Of a stretch of 64,000 bases of DNA, positions 27,105-35,498 are shown piece by piece (the first letter of the stretch is position 1; every line of letters begins with the position of its first letter). The notes under the pieces were generated by a model. The model had not been told where the DNA came from, did not search any database, and was given only the letters and a program-made list of their open reading frames with translations. Position numbers and translations under genes: made by a program. This stretch comes from an uncultured Eubacteriales bacterium (GTDB lineage Bacteria > Bacillota > Clostridia > Lachnospirales > Lachnospiraceae): assembly GCA_900539455.1 (NCBI GenBank), contig UQCD01000001.1:62001-126000 (forward strand), in the 5' to 3' direction.

Positions 27105-28247
27105 CTATACAGTAATATTTATTACTGGCTCTGCCACAATTCCTCCTGCTGCAAATGCTGCTCCTTGTGGCTGGGTAGTTTGTACTGCCGAAGCCTGTGG
27201 TAATATTTTTTCATCAGCAATGGTTTGTTTTACTGACACCTGTGGTACAGCCACAGTTTGACTTGGTACAGTATTTTTCACAGAAGCTTCTATACTAACT
27301 CCACTGTCTTTTCCTTTTTCTAAAATATCAAATATTGCCTTTAAATATTCTGCATCTGCCTTTGCAATTTCCTGCATTTCCTTGTTACGATGCTTGATTT
27401 TTAACTGTTTTAAATCCTCTGGGTCAATTTCTTCTCCAGAAGGTGTTATTGCCTCTGTAAGCTCTCCTAAGCCAACATCCTCTAGTAAATCCTGCATATC
27501 CTCTGTCATAGATTCCATATCCTGCGACATTGCCTCTGACATAGCCTGCATATTTTCTATCATAGCCTGCATATTTTCTGATAATTCAGACATCATTTTT
27601 GCCATTTCATCATAGGATATTTCCTGCTCCTGCTCATAACCAGCCTCTTGACTACTTACTGCCTCTGATAAATCATTTGTATCCTCGAGTTTTTCTTCTT
27701 CCTCTACTAATCTATCAGCACAAGGTCCGCCACTTACCTTAATCATTTCCTCTTCTTCAAGATGTTTCGCCTTTTTCTTTGCTACACGCTCCATAGTCTT
27801 TGCGTGTGCTATTGCTGCATCAAGCTCAGCGCTATCCTCACCACTTTGCTTTTTTTCATTTTTAAGTCTTAAAACCTCTCGTCTTGCCTGACCTGCAACC
27901 TGTTTTGCAGCATAGGAGGTCTTACTTCTTATTATTTTTGAAGAAATATTCTTAAATCTATATTTCAGCTTTTTTAATTTAAGAGATGTAGCCTGGGTCT
28001 GCTGTCTTTGTACCCTTAACTGTTCAGCATAGCTTTGACTACTGGTAATTATAGAATTAATTCCAACACTATTAGAGGAGCTAAAACCAGAGTTCTGCTC
28101 CGTTTTTGAAAACAATCTTAATTTGTCATTTATGTCTTTTTTATTATTTGACACATTTGACATATTTTTGCTCTTTGTACCAGTATTATTGTTTGGGAAT
28201 ATCGAGCTAGAATTTCTTTGAAAATATGTTCCTATAATTGAAGCCAT
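27105..28247 (-). CDS. Uncharacterised coiled-coil protein (380 aa)
   Basis: The start chosen is the ATG of MASIIGTYFQRNSS, which follows an AGAGGTGA box. No family was recognised. The N-terminal 90 residues are Ser/Asn-rich, 95-175 form a basic helical region (KLKKLKYRFKNISSKIIRSK, then KKKAKHLEEEEM), and 205-255 is a Met/Glu-rich helix with near repeats of MQAMIENMQAMSEAM. The tail is rich in Pro, Gln and Val. There is no signal peptide or membrane helix. A spore or structural role is possible but cannot be shown. It is 128 bases upstream of the YqeY-like gene. Confidence 0.65.
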   Translation of the reverse strand: MASIIGTYFQRNSSSIFPNNNTGTKSKNMSNVSNNKKDINDKLRLFSKTEQNSGFSSSNSVGINSIITSSQSYAEQLRVQRQQTQATSLKLKKLKYRFKNISSKIIRSKTSYAAKQVAGQARREVLRLKNEKKQSGEDSAELDAAIAHAKTMERVAKKKAKHLEEEEMIKVSGGPCADRLVEEEEKLEDTNDLSEAVSSQEAGYEQEQEISYDEMAKMMSELSENMQAMIENMQAMSEAMSQDMESMTEDMQDLLEDVGLGELTEAITPSGEEIDPEDLKQLKIKHRNKEMQEIAKADAEYLKAIFDILEKGKDSGVSIEASVKNTVPSQTVAVPQVSVKQTIADEKILPQASAVQTTQPQGAAFAAGGIVAEPVINITV

Positions 28248-28372
28248 TGTTTTCACCTCTATCCTTGAGTTTACCACACAAAATCCGTTTCGTGGGTTGA
28301 TAACAAATCTATCTGTTTCTATTATCGGAATAAACCTTAATATTCTTTATACTATTTTTTCTTTTTAATAGG

Positions 28373-28570
28373 CTATTGTAGCCTGTCTAATTCTTCAGCA
28401 CGAATGTTTTCAATATTTCCACACTTAGTACAAGTATCACAAAGGATTCTTGAATATCTTGGTTTAAACTTCTTCTCATCTTCTGTTGGTGTTACTACAA
28501 GCAGGTGTGCTCCTGTAGACAAACGGGTACTAATCAATTCTCCTCCACATTTTGTACATTTTTTATCCAT
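28373..28570 (-). CDS. Small zinc-ribbon protein (65 aa)
   Basis: The start MDKKCTKCGG is chosen because AAGGAG lies 8 bases upstream. Two CxxC pairs (CTKC near residue 5 and CDTCTKCG near 43) would hold one zinc ion, with a short strand region between them (TGAHLLVVTP). No family name was recognised. The gene follows the acetyltransferase gene by 22 bases and may be co-transcribed with it. Confidence 0.7.
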   Translation of the reverse strand: MDKKCTKCGGELISTRLSTGAHLLVVTPTEDEKKFKPRYSRILCDTCTKCGNIENIRAEELDRLQ

Positions 28571-28592
28571 TTTTCTATCTCCTTTTCTTAGA

Positions 28593-29108
28593 TTAATTTT
28601 CATAATATCTACTCTTTGTGATTTCCATTTCAACAATATTCCAAGGCTCACCTTGTACAATTTCTGTTTCGATAAACCCTACTTTCCTATAACACCAATA
28701 AGCTGATTTATTGTTTTCAAAAACTCCAATAGTTACTCTCTCAACTTTAAAAATGTCAAAAGCATACTTCAACCCTAATAAAAGCATTTCTTTCCCATAT
28801 CCTTTTCCACGAAGTGTATCATCCACAATAACCCATCCAAAACGCAGTTTTCTATTATCTCCCCCTATATATCTCATAATAAAATGACCAACTACTCTAT
28901 TGTCATCATCAATAACTGTCCATGGATAGAAATTATCTGGCTCAACACAATCTCCATTATTTCTACTGTATTTTCCATCTATAACATTGGATGTTACTGG
29001 ATAATTACCAAACCGCTCTCCACCCCAATTTTGAAAAATCTTCTTATCCTTTATCCATCCTGCAATCAAATCTGCATCACAGCTTTTGTATGGTCTTAAT
29101 CTCAGCAT
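28593..29108 (-). CDS. GNAT-family N-acetyltransferase, RimJ-like
   Basis: The 171-residue protein has the GNAT fold: MLRLRPYKSCDADLIAGWI at the start, a central beta strand pair (VVGHFIMRYIG, LRFGWVIVDDTLRG), the acetyl-CoA pyrophosphate loop RGKGYGKEML, and a closing ERVTIGVFENNKSAYWCYRK helix. It transfers an acetyl group from acetyl-CoA to an unknown amine; the family includes ribosomal protein and antibiotic acetyltransferases. A short spacer separates it from the 65-residue zinc-ribbon gene. Confidence 0.88.
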   Translation of the reverse strand: MLRLRPYKSCDADLIAGWIKDKKIFQNWGGERFGNYPVTSNVIDGKYSRNNGDCVEPDNFYPWTVIDDDNRVVGHFIMRYIGGDNRKLRFGWVIVDDTLRGKGYGKEMLLLGLKYAFDIFKVERVTIGVFENNKSAYWCYRKVGFIETEIVQGEPWNIVEMEITKSRYYEN

Positions 29109-29172
29109 TCTTATTCTCCTAAATTAAAACAAATTTTATTTTTCAGATACACAAACTGAATTTATCTATTTC

Positions 29173-29304
29173 TTACATTTTTCTCAATTTTAAATATATA
29201 ACTATCACAAGCAAAACAAGTATTACCACTGCTAAAGTCATAAATATTAATATAGATGAACTCTGTTCACAAAACAATATAGGAACGCCTATCAATTTCA
29301 ACAT
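29173..29304 (-). CDS. Very small membrane protein or gene remnant (43 aa)
   Basis: In the 267-base gap between the acetyltransferase and the 108-residue gene, the minus strand reads MLKLIGVPILFCEQSSSILI and then a strong membrane helix, ending LKLRKM. The same frame is open further upstream (NCEVSNLWLLAAG), allowing a GTG start at 29334 and 53 residues, but neither start has a good ribosome site. It could be the C-terminal remnant of a larger membrane protein. Confidence 0.35.
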   Translation of the reverse strand: MLKLIGVPILFCEQSSSILIFMTLAVVILVLLVIVIYLKLRKM

Positions 29305-29376
29305 ACCTGCTGCTAAAAGCCACAGATTGGACACTTCACAATTATATTGCTCTATATTCTCTACTCTTGATGTTTT

Positions 29377-29703
29377 TTAACTTATTATTTCTGGCTTTCT
29401 TATGTCATAAAAGGCATCTACATAACCTTTATATAGTTCCTCATTTAGTGTAAGTCTTAAAAGATTAGTACCCTGTACTGCAAAATAGCATGTATCTTTA
29501 TCTGTTATCACTTTGAATAATGATTCAATTCCGTGATTTTCTATATCAAAAAGATAACCAAACTCCACTTTAGTATATGCTAATGTTTCATAATCCTTGC
29601 CGGCACATAATTGTCCTAATGCAGCCTCAGCAATATTTTCCTTTAGTATCTTGTTACCTATCTCATTTTTTTCTATCGTCTGTTTCTTCTTTAACAAGCC
29701 CAT
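29377..29703 (-). CDS. Uncharacterised small protein (108 aa)
   Basis: The start MGLLKKKQTIEKNE is chosen for the AAGGAG box upstream. The protein is mixed alpha/beta with no membrane segment (LAYTKVEFGYLFDIENHGIE, ITDKDTCYFAVQGTNLLRL). It was not recognised. It begins like its upstream neighbour (MGLFGKSRNEKEK) and lies 40 bases after it, so the two are probably an operon of related regulatory or stress proteins. Confidence 0.6.
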   Translation of the reverse strand: MGLLKKKQTIEKNEIGNKILKENIAEAALGQLCAGKDYETLAYTKVEFGYLFDIENHGIESLFKVITDKDTCYFAVQGTNLLRLTLNEELYKGYVDAFYDIRKPEIIS

Positions 29704-29742
29704 AAATCTTCTCCTTCCATTAACCAAATTTGAAGTTGTGCA

Positions 29743-30120
29743 TTACATTCTGTATATATTTGCATTTTTCACTATTATCTTATCACCCTTTTCTAACTGT
29801 TCTTTTGATATTCCACGCAATCCAACACCTATATGCTCAGTCTTATATCCGCAGTTATTTGGTTTTCTATCTTTTGTATGTGCATCAATCGCAGTAATTG
29901 TGGTTTCTAAAATATCTCCATTTATTTTATTTATGTATGCTTTTTCACCAACCCTACACATTCCTGCAATTACATTTCCAGTTGCAATGGTACCAACTCC
30001 AACAATCGTAAACACCTCAGCAATATTTAATTCAAAATTTTCTTTTAAACATGATGGAACATCTATTTTTTCCATATATTCCTTTTCTTTTTCATTTCTG
30101 CTTTTTCCAAATAGTCCCAT
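29743..30120 (-). CDS. EF-Tu domain-2-like beta-barrel protein
   Basis: The 125-residue protein has a charged start (MGLFGKSRNEKEK) and then a domain resembling domain 2 of translational GTPases: FTIVGVGTIATGNVIAGMCR, VGEKAYINKING, and HIGVGLRGISKEQLEKGDKI, the usual GxVxxGxxxxGD barrel signature. It has no GTPase domain. Stand-alone barrels of this type are known in Firmicutes but their function is not. An AAGGAAG site precedes the start. Confidence 0.7.
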   Translation of the reverse strand: MGLFGKSRNEKEKEYMEKIDVPSCLKENFELNIAEVFTIVGVGTIATGNVIAGMCRVGEKAYINKINGDILETTITAIDAHTKDRKPNNCGYKTEHIGVGLRGISKEQLEKGDKIIVKNANIYRM

Positions 30121-30235
30121 GCTCTATCTTCCTTTCAAATAACTCTTAACACACAATCATAATTAATACACTAAATACCAATGCCACTACAACATCCACA
30201 GAAATCATTATCTTTCTGTAATTTTTCTGATATTT

Positions 30236-30697
30236 TTACTTTAAATCTGATGATAATAATTTTAAATCAATATTTTTACACTCATATCCAACAATTTTTA
30301 TACTATTAAGCCCTTTCTTCAAGGATACCGTTTTTACAACATACTCCTCTACACAATTATCTGGAGTACATTCGATTATTGTTGTAACATATCCATCTTC
30401 ATCTACATGAACAATTTTAACAGCACCTTCCGATAAACTTAGTTTTATTTCGATATTAATATCTTCATCATTATCAAGTGTTTTTTTCCATAAAGTTTGA
30501 CGGCCATCAAACTTTTTCACTTCTAATGAATAACCTTTATCTATTGGATTAAAAACAGAACTTTCTTTTGAATATCTATCTTCTATTACTGCAATCTTAG
30601 CTGTGTCATAATATTCCTTTTTAGCAAATGTATTGCTGCATCCTGTCAATATAACCAATATAAGTCCTAATAATAAAAATGTTTTATATCTACTCAT
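30236..30697 (-). CDS. Small putative lipoprotein (153 aa)
   Basis: A basic start, a hydrophobic stretch and a lipobox LTGC with Cys at residue 20 indicate a lipid-anchored surface protein. The mature part looks like a beta-sandwich (LEVKKFDGRQTLWKKTLDND, IEIKLSLSEGAVKIVHVDED, LKKGLNSIKIVGYECKNIDL). No family was recognised. Between it and the next gene is a short, possibly translated, hydrophobic stretch of little support. Confidence 0.68.
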   Translation of the reverse strand: MSRYKTFLLLGLILVILTGCSNTFAKKEYYDTAKIAVIEDRYSKESSVFNPIDKGYSLEVKKFDGRQTLWKKTLDNDEDINIEIKLSLSEGAVKIVHVDEDGYVTTIIECTPDNCVEEYVVKTVSLKKGLNSIKIVGYECKNIDLKLLSSDLK

Positions 30698-30783
30698 ATT
30701 ATGCTGCGCACCTCCATAAATTCCAAAGTATTATCTTTGATAATTAAAAATATTTTATATCTATATAATTATTTCTAGTTATT

Positions 30784-31323
30784 TTATCTATTGGATTTTA
30801 ATTGTGATTTCAATTCTTCCTTTGTAATAGAACAAATTACCAAGTTTTTGCGTTCTCCCGAGGCAATATCAATTCTTCTGTTTCTAAGCTCTCCATCAAA
30901 TTGAAAGCCCAGTTTTTTCAATAATTTTCCAGAAGCCGTATTACTTATATTATATTTTGCTTCAAGCATATACATATCTCTTTTCACCAAATATTCTTGA
31001 ATAATGCACTGTAACGCCTCAAATGCGTACCCTTTATTTTGAAAATGTTCACCAATCACATACCCTATCTCTCCAATTCCAAGCTGTATGTACGGTATAT
31101 CAATCGTTACATATCCTATACAATTCTTACTCTCTTTTTCCAAAATAAGCCATGCATTTTTATTCCTCGACCAAGCATCTACAAATGCTTCCATCTGCTT
31201 TTCTTCTGCTGGATAACCAAGTATATATTTTCCAAGCTTTTTATCTTTTCCCCACCCCTCAAGGCAGGAATGTGTATCTTGCAACACAAAATTTCGTATT
31301 AATAATCTATTTGTCTCAAGCAT
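30784..31323 (-). CDS. GNAT-family N-acetyltransferase, RimJ/RimL-like
   Basis: The start MLETNRLLIRNFVLQD is chosen for its AGAGGTGAT box and because this is the classic start of RimJ/RimL-type enzymes. The 179-residue product has IGYVTIDIPYIQLGIGEIGY, the acetyl-CoA loop EHFQNKGYAFEAL, and a typical ISNTASGKLLKKLGFQFDGE end. It acetylates an unknown amine. A zinc-ribbon gene lies upstream. Confidence 0.87.
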   Translation of the reverse strand: MLETNRLLIRNFVLQDTHSCLEGWGKDKKLGKYILGYPAEEKQMEAFVDAWSRNKNAWLILEKESKNCIGYVTIDIPYIQLGIGEIGYVIGEHFQNKGYAFEALQCIIQEYLVKRDMYMLEAKYNISNTASGKLLKKLGFQFDGELRNRRIDIASGERKNLVICSITKEELKSQLKSNR

Positions 31324-31404
31324 ATTTATCACCTCTAAAGATTTCAATCAACTTGAAATTGTCGATTTCATTGCATCAACATAATTTCAATTTGCAGTTA
31401 ACAC

Positions 31405-31704
31405 TTAACTTAATATTTCACCTATAATTTTTTCTGCTTCAGAATATATCTCAAGATTCTTATACTTACCACACAAAGTTTTTTTTATCCCAAACTCTTT
31501 CGATATAAGTTCATTCATTGAAGGTATCGAGGCAATAATCTTCTCTCCCAAATATATATCACACGGCACGATGGAACCAAAACCATAATCCGAGATAGAA
31601 CCTGTGCTTTTTTTACAAAATGGACAAAATATAATCATATTTCCTGAAATTCCATGTTTAAACTCTTTGCCACAATTATTACATTTTAAAACCATACTGC
31701 TCAC
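31405..31704 (-). CDS. Zinc-ribbon protein (99 aa)
   Basis: Two Cys pairs (CNNCGKEF near residue 10 and CPFCKKS near 32) form a zinc ribbon, followed by about 60 residues of mixed helix (LGEKIIASIPSMNELISKEF). The frame can start at GTG 31704, whose first bases overlap the stop of a 36-codon open frame upstream, or at ATG 31695. AGGAGGAG lies just upstream, and translational coupling is likely. The family was not recognised. Confidence 0.65.
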   Translation of the reverse strand: MSSMVLKCNNCGKEFKHGISGNMIIFCPFCKKSTGSISDYGFGSIVPCDIYLGEKIIASIPSMNELISKEFGIKKTLCGKYKNLEIYSEAEKIIGEILS

Positions 31705-31811
31705 ATCTCCTCCTGTTCCTCATCTTGTGTTTCGTCCCCAGCCAAATCGCTTCGTTTAAAAAATTCCGTTTTGTCACTTTCATTAAATAACAATTTATCG
31801 TCTTGTTCCAT
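31701..31811 (-). CDS. Possible coupled small acidic ORF (36 aa)
   Basis: The frame starts with ATG inside the last codons of the SdpI-like gene and reads MEQDDKLLFNESDKTEFF, ending EQEEM. Its stop overlaps the GTG of the zinc-ribbon gene. The start/stop overlaps at both ends suggest a translated leader that couples its neighbours. It could equally be a chance frame. Confidence 0.35.
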   Translation of the reverse strand: MEQDDKLLFNESDKTEFFKRSDLAGDETQDEEQEEM

Positions 31812-32172
31812 TCTTATCAAAATTCTTTTTTAATGCTATTTCTGTTGGGAGAATAGACCCAATTAAAGGAATAAGTTGAACACCACAGATAATTCCTCCT
31901 ATACTCCCAACACAATCTTCATTTTTTCCAATCACTAAAAGCATGAAGATTACTGTTATCGGCAACATAACCATTCCACAGACATACCAGACTTTACCAC
32001 AATATTTATGAGCAAATTCCCATGTGTCTTTGTTCTTCATAGACATCGAAGTCCGATATCCAAATACTGAATTTATTTCCTTGGGAGCCTTTTTCATAAA
32101 ATATCTTCCAAAACCAATCATCGTAAATGGAAGAAGCAAATCCATAATCAACATAAAAATCCAAAACCACAT
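31795..32172 (-). CDS. SdpI-family-like membrane protein
   Basis: The 125-residue protein has about three to four membrane segments and the signature of the SdpI/YhfL group: GFGRYFMKKAPKEINSVFGY, then RTSMSMKNKDTWEFAHKYCG. Bacillus SdpI confers immunity to the toxin SDP; most homologues have no known role. An AAGGAG box precedes the start. The integrative element is inserted about 95 bases upstream, so its original promoter context may have been changed. Confidence 0.75.
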   Translation of the reverse strand: MWFWIFMLIMDLLLPFTMIGFGRYFMKKAPKEINSVFGYRTSMSMKNKDTWEFAHKYCGKVWYVCGMVMLPITVIFMLLVIGKNEDCVGSIGGIICGVQLIPLIGSILPTEIALKKNFDKNGTRR

Positions 32173-32266
32173 TGTAAATCTCCTTTACTACAAATTCCGA
32201 TTGGAAATTCTCAATTTTATAGGTGCTTATCACACCTCTTTGAGTTTTAATAAAATCCTCCAAAAG

Positions 32267-32284
32267 CCTTGAAAATAAAGGATT
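32267..32284. repeat. Candidate attL
   Basis: This 18-base copy of the end repeat matches 39742-39760 except for one missing T. It lies where base composition and gene content change. Confidence 0.55.
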
Positions 32285-32460
32285 TATCGCAATGTGTCCG
32301 CCTTATTCCTTTATATGATTTCACACGATGTTACCCTTGCTCTGATTACCCATAAGGGCAAAATCAAGGGCAGAAAAAACTGATAAGAAGAATAAACATA
32401 AGTGTGGCAATCGGAGAACTGTGATGTATGTGCGAATATATTATACTGGAGGATTTCAGA

Positions 32461-32838
32461 ATGGACAAGTACATTTACGATGATAAAAACGGTCTGTGGT
32501 ATGAACTGCAAGGAAATTACTATATCCCTTGCCTTATCTTACCAACCGAAAAAGAACAGCCTATCGGTTTATGGGGACAGCGGCACAAACGCTATTTACA
32601 GGAGCATAAGAGGGTGTTATATATTACACTACTCACAAGCGGCAAATTGAACAGCTATCTTTCCGATATTGACAAACAGGCACAGGAACGCTTTGAACGG
32701 CTTATAGAGGACATGAAACGGGCGCAGGGTATTACAGAGCAGTTAAAGTCTGAAAATCAGCTTTTGTGGGTACAAAGGCTCAATAATATACGGGCTTGTG
32801 CGATGGAGATTGTGAATGAGGAAATCATCTATGCTTAA
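32461..32838 (+). CDS. TnpV-type transposon-encoded protein
   Basis: The start MDKYIYDDKNGLWYELQG is chosen for the GGAGG box upstream. The 125-residue product fits the TnpV family of Tn4451-type mobilizable transposons of Clostridia: YELQGNYYIPCL, GLWGQRHKRYLQEHKRVLY, and LWVQRLNNIRACAMEIVNEE at the end. Its function is unknown. It is the first gene inside the left end of the element and is followed by a good terminator hairpin. Confidence 0.85.
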   Translation: MDKYIYDDKNGLWYELQGNYYIPCLILPTEKEQPIGLWGQRHKRYLQEHKRVLYITLLTSGKLNSYLSDIDKQAQERFERLIEDMKRAQGITEQLKSENQLLWVQRLNNIRACAMEIVNEEIIYA

Positions 32839-32869
32839 ACCATTGTAACGCACATAGCTGTAAAATCGT

Positions 32870-32898
32870 GACGGGTAGGGATAAACTCCTTACCCGTC
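32870..32898 (+). terminator. Terminator after tnpV
   Basis: The arms GACGGGTAGGG and CCTTACCCGTC pair with one wobble around a 7-base loop, followed by ATTTTC. Confidence 0.75.
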
Positions 32899-32981
32899 AT
32901 TTTCTATGCTCTCTAAGCCGCTTAAACCGTTCGTTTTGATACCACAAAGCATTACATACTTCTCTTGATTTTCGCAGCCCC

Positions 32982-33029
32982 TTGACTTTTTGAACTGCGT
33001 TCAGTATAATATGATTGAACAGCGTTCAA
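32982..33029 (+). promoter_or_regulatory. Promoter with twin TetR operators
   Basis: TTGACT (32982) and TATAAT (33006) are separated by 18 bases. Two almost identical palindromes, TGAACTGCGTTCA at 32991-33003 and TGAACAGCGTTCA at 33017-33029, overlap the spacer and follow the -10 box. Their centres are 26 bases apart. The position fits autorepression of the TetR gene that follows. Confidence 0.8.
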
Positions 33030-33042
33030 TAGGAGGTACAGT

Positions 33043-33615
33043 GTGGATAATAAAGAAGCAATCATACAGGCAACGATTAAACTCATTGAGGAAAAAGGGG
33101 AACATTTAGAAGAAGTTACAGTCCGTGAGATATGCAAAAAAGCAGGTGTTGGATTAGGGCTTGTAAATTATCATTTTGGAAACAAGGATAAACTCATTGA
33201 GCAATGTATTGAGCGTATGATAAACGGAACTGTTGAGCATTTTCAGAGTATACGAGAGAAAACAGACGGTTTTACTCCTTTTGAGAAGTTGGAGTATCTC
33301 GGCAATATGACGCTTGATTTTCTGTTTGAACATTATGCTGTTTCCAAAATTTCTGTTCTTACCGATATGCAGTCACCGAAAGAAAATGACAACACTTACA
33401 GAACTTATACGGCGTACCTGCCGCTTGTTGCCGCCTGCCGCCCCGACCTTGACGAAGCGGCAATAAAGCGAAAAACGCTGTATTTGATTACCGTTATGCA
33501 GCAAACATTCCTGCGATACGAAATCATATCGCAGACATTGGGAATTGACCTTAGACAGAAAGAAAACCGCAGGAACTTTCATACACAAGTCTTACACGAT
33601 ATTTTGGAGGTATAA
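33043..33615 (+). CDS. TetR-family transcriptional regulator
   Basis: The 190-residue protein has an N-terminal TetR helix-turn-helix (about 4-50: AIIQATIKLIEEKGEHLEEV, then KKAGVGLGLVNYHFGNKDKL) and a variable ligand-binding helical domain. It starts with GTG after AGGAGG. Just upstream are two 13-base palindromes across the promoter, so it probably represses itself and the oxidoreductase that follows 3 bases after its stop. The inducer is unknown. Confidence 0.88.
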   Translation: MDNKEAIIQATIKLIEEKGEHLEEVTVREICKKAGVGLGLVNYHFGNKDKLIEQCIERMINGTVEHFQSIREKTDGFTPFEKLEYLGNMTLDFLFEHYAVSKISVLTDMQSPKENDNTYRTYTAYLPLVAACRPDLDEAAIKRKTLYLITVMQQTFLRYEIISQTLGIDLRQKENRRNFHTQVLHDILEV

Positions 33616-33618
33616 AGA

Positions 33619-34347
33619 GTGAATATTACAGTGATAAACGGAACAGAAAAGCACGGTGTTACCTACCGTTTGAAAGAGATGTTTTTAGAAGAATTTAAGG
33701 ATAGAGCGAATATTACGGAATATTATCTGCCCAAAGATTGTCCGAACTTCTGTGTCGGTTGCTTAAACTGCACATTAAAGGGCGAAAACACTTGCAAGGA
33801 CGCAGAATATATTGGGAGAATTGATAAATCACTTTTAGAAGCAGACTTGATTGTGATGACGTCCCCTGCCTATGTGTTTCACTCCACGGGAGCAATGAAA
33901 GCATTTCTTGACCATTTCGCTTACCGTTGGATACCGCACCGCCCTGCTCCTGAAATGTTTGGAAAGCGTGCAGTCATCATAACGCAATGCTTAGGTAGCG
34001 GATCAAAATCTGCGGCAAAAGATATTAAGCATAGTTTATCTTGGTGGGGAATTTCTAAAATTGGAATATTTACTGGTGCTTTGATGAGCGATATTGTTTG
34101 GGAAAAGCTTTCCCGAAAGAAACAAGCTGAGCTTACGGGAAGGATTCAAAAGCTATCCCGAAAGTTTGCTCATATAGATTATACAAAGCCTGCACACACA
34201 AATTTGATTACGAGATTCAAGGTTTTCTTCTGCCGTATGATGCAGAAATCCATACATAAATCAGACCCCGAATACCTTGACGGAAAGTATTGGGCGGAAC
34301 AAGGGTGGCTCGGGAAAAACAGACCGTGGAGAACCCAGAAAATGTAA
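33619..34347 (+). CDS. Flavodoxin-fold NAD(P)H-dependent oxidoreductase
   Basis: The 242-residue protein begins with a GTG start in the TetR operon. It has the flavodoxin/NADPH-dependent FMN reductase plan: MNITVINGTEKHGVTYRL (phosphate loop), CPNFCVGCLNCTLKGENTC (a Cys-rich insert typical of clostridial members), VMTSPAYVFHSTGAMKAFLD (flavin contact), and GKRAVIITQCLGSG. The C-terminal 60 residues are basic with RFKVFFCRMMQKS. It probably reduces a small molecule recognised by the TetR regulator. Confidence 0.82.
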   Translation: MNITVINGTEKHGVTYRLKEMFLEEFKDRANITEYYLPKDCPNFCVGCLNCTLKGENTCKDAEYIGRIDKSLLEADLIVMTSPAYVFHSTGAMKAFLDHFAYRWIPHRPAPEMFGKRAVIITQCLGSGSKSAAKDIKHSLSWWGISKIGIFTGALMSDIVWEKLSRKKQAELTGRIQKLSRKFAHIDYTKPAHTNLITRFKVFFCRMMQKSIHKSDPEYLDGKYWAEQGWLGKNRPWRTQKM

Positions 34348-34427
34348 TCTCTCTTTTTTGTGCAGAGATTGAGAGGAAAAAAATGTAATCGTAATATATA
34401 CTAAAAACTGGCAGGAGGATTTTTGTT

Positions 34428-35273
34428 ATGGAATGGATTGAAAGATTAAATGATGCAATAGGTTATATCGAGGAACATTTGACGGATGAAATAGATTATG
34501 AACAGCTTGGGCAGATTGCCTGCTGTTCTTCTTATCATTTTCAGAGAATGTTTACCTATATGGCAGGGATTTCCTTATCTGAATATATCCGTAGGAGAAA
34601 AATGTCACTTGCCGCTGTAGACTTACAGGGTAAAAGCATGAAAATCATTGATGTGGCAGGAAAATATGGATATAATTCCCCTACTGCATTTAACAGAGCA
34701 TTTCAGTCTGTTCACGGAATCGCCCCATCTGCTGTTAAAAATGGGGGTGTATCCGTAAAATCCTTCCCACCTATCTTATTTAAAATTACAGTTAAAGGAG
34801 TGGAAGAAATGAATTATCGAATTGAAACAAAAGATGCATTCCGTATTGTAGGCGTATCTGTACCGCTTCATAAGGATATTGAAAAAAATTTTACAGTTAT
34901 CCCTCCAAAGTGGCAGGAAATCTCTATGAACGGAACATTGCAGAAGTTAATCGGTATGATGGATACGCCGCCTATGGGAGTGCTTGGCATCAGCACCTGT
35001 AATGAAACGGAACCGTGGAGGTATTATATTGCGGTATCAACTTCACAAGCAAAGAATGACCTTGAAGAATACATTGTGCCAGCGGCTACATGGGCAATAT
35101 TTTCTGGAGAGGGTACTAATCAGTCTATTCAAGAATTAGAACGACGTATCGTAACAGAATGGCTGCCAACATCGGGATACGAATATGGTAATGCTCCCGA
35201 TGTCGAGGTTTACCTAAATCCAGACCCACAAAATGCACAATATGAAGTATGGATACCTGTAGTAAAAAAATAG
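34428..35273 (+). CDS. AraC-family regulator with GyrI-like effector domain
   Basis: The 281-residue protein has two helix-turn-helix units in the N-terminal 105 residues (YEQLGQIACCSSYHFQRMF and KIIDVAGKYGYNSPTAFNRA). A GyrI/SbmC-like small-molecule-binding domain follows from about residue 125 (FRIVGVSVPLHKD, GVLGISTCNE, YEVWIPVVKK). Regulators of this build sense drugs and other amphipathic compounds. A GGCAGGAGG site precedes the start. The Cys-rich KTR gene follows 2 bases after its stop. Confidence 0.9.
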   Translation: MEWIERLNDAIGYIEEHLTDEIDYEQLGQIACCSSYHFQRMFTYMAGISLSEYIRRRKMSLAAVDLQGKSMKIIDVAGKYGYNSPTAFNRAFQSVHGIAPSAVKNGGVSVKSFPPILFKITVKGVEEMNYRIETKDAFRIVGVSVPLHKDIEKNFTVIPPKWQEISMNGTLQKLIGMMDTPPMGVLGISTCNETEPWRYYIAVSTSQAKNDLEEYIVPAATWAIFSGEGTNQSIQELERRIVTEWLPTSGYEYGNAPDVEVYLNPDPQNAQYEVWIPVVKK

Positions 35274-35275
35274 TT

Positions 35276-35446
35276 ATGGATACTAAGACTGAATGGATAT
35301 ACTGTCCTGTCTGTGGCAATAAAACCCGAACAATGATGCTGGAAAATACCGAACTAAAAAATTTCCCTCTGTATTGTCCGAAGTGCAAAAAAGAAACAAT
35401 CATCAATGTTCGGGATATGAAAGTCACGTTTACAGAACACAAATAG
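35276..35446 (+). CDS. Cysteine-rich KTR protein (56 aa)
   Basis: Starting at MDTKTEWIYCPVCGNKTR, this small protein has the CPxCGxKTR signature followed by a second Cys pair, YCPKCKKETIINV. That is the layout of the cysteine-rich KTR family often carried on clostridial integrative elements. It probably binds zinc; the function is unknown. It is co-transcribed with the AraC/GyrI regulator. Confidence 0.82.
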   Translation: MDTKTEWIYCPVCGNKTRTMMLENTELKNFPLYCPKCKKETIINVRDMKVTFTEHK

Positions 35447-35498
35447 GATTTTTATGTATGCCGCCGCATGGGTAACACCATCGGCGGTTTTTCAATGC

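Noticed and set aside
30127..30190. Short hydrophobic frame downstream of the 153-residue lipoprotein gene (MISVDVVVALVFSVLIMIVC)
   Set aside because: It has only 20 codons, no good ribosome site and no recognisable relative.
32006..32263. 85-codon minus-strand frame upstream of and overlapping the SdpI-like gene
   Set aside because: It runs through the SdpI-like gene in another frame with no family resemblance; only its first part is outside a better-supported gene.
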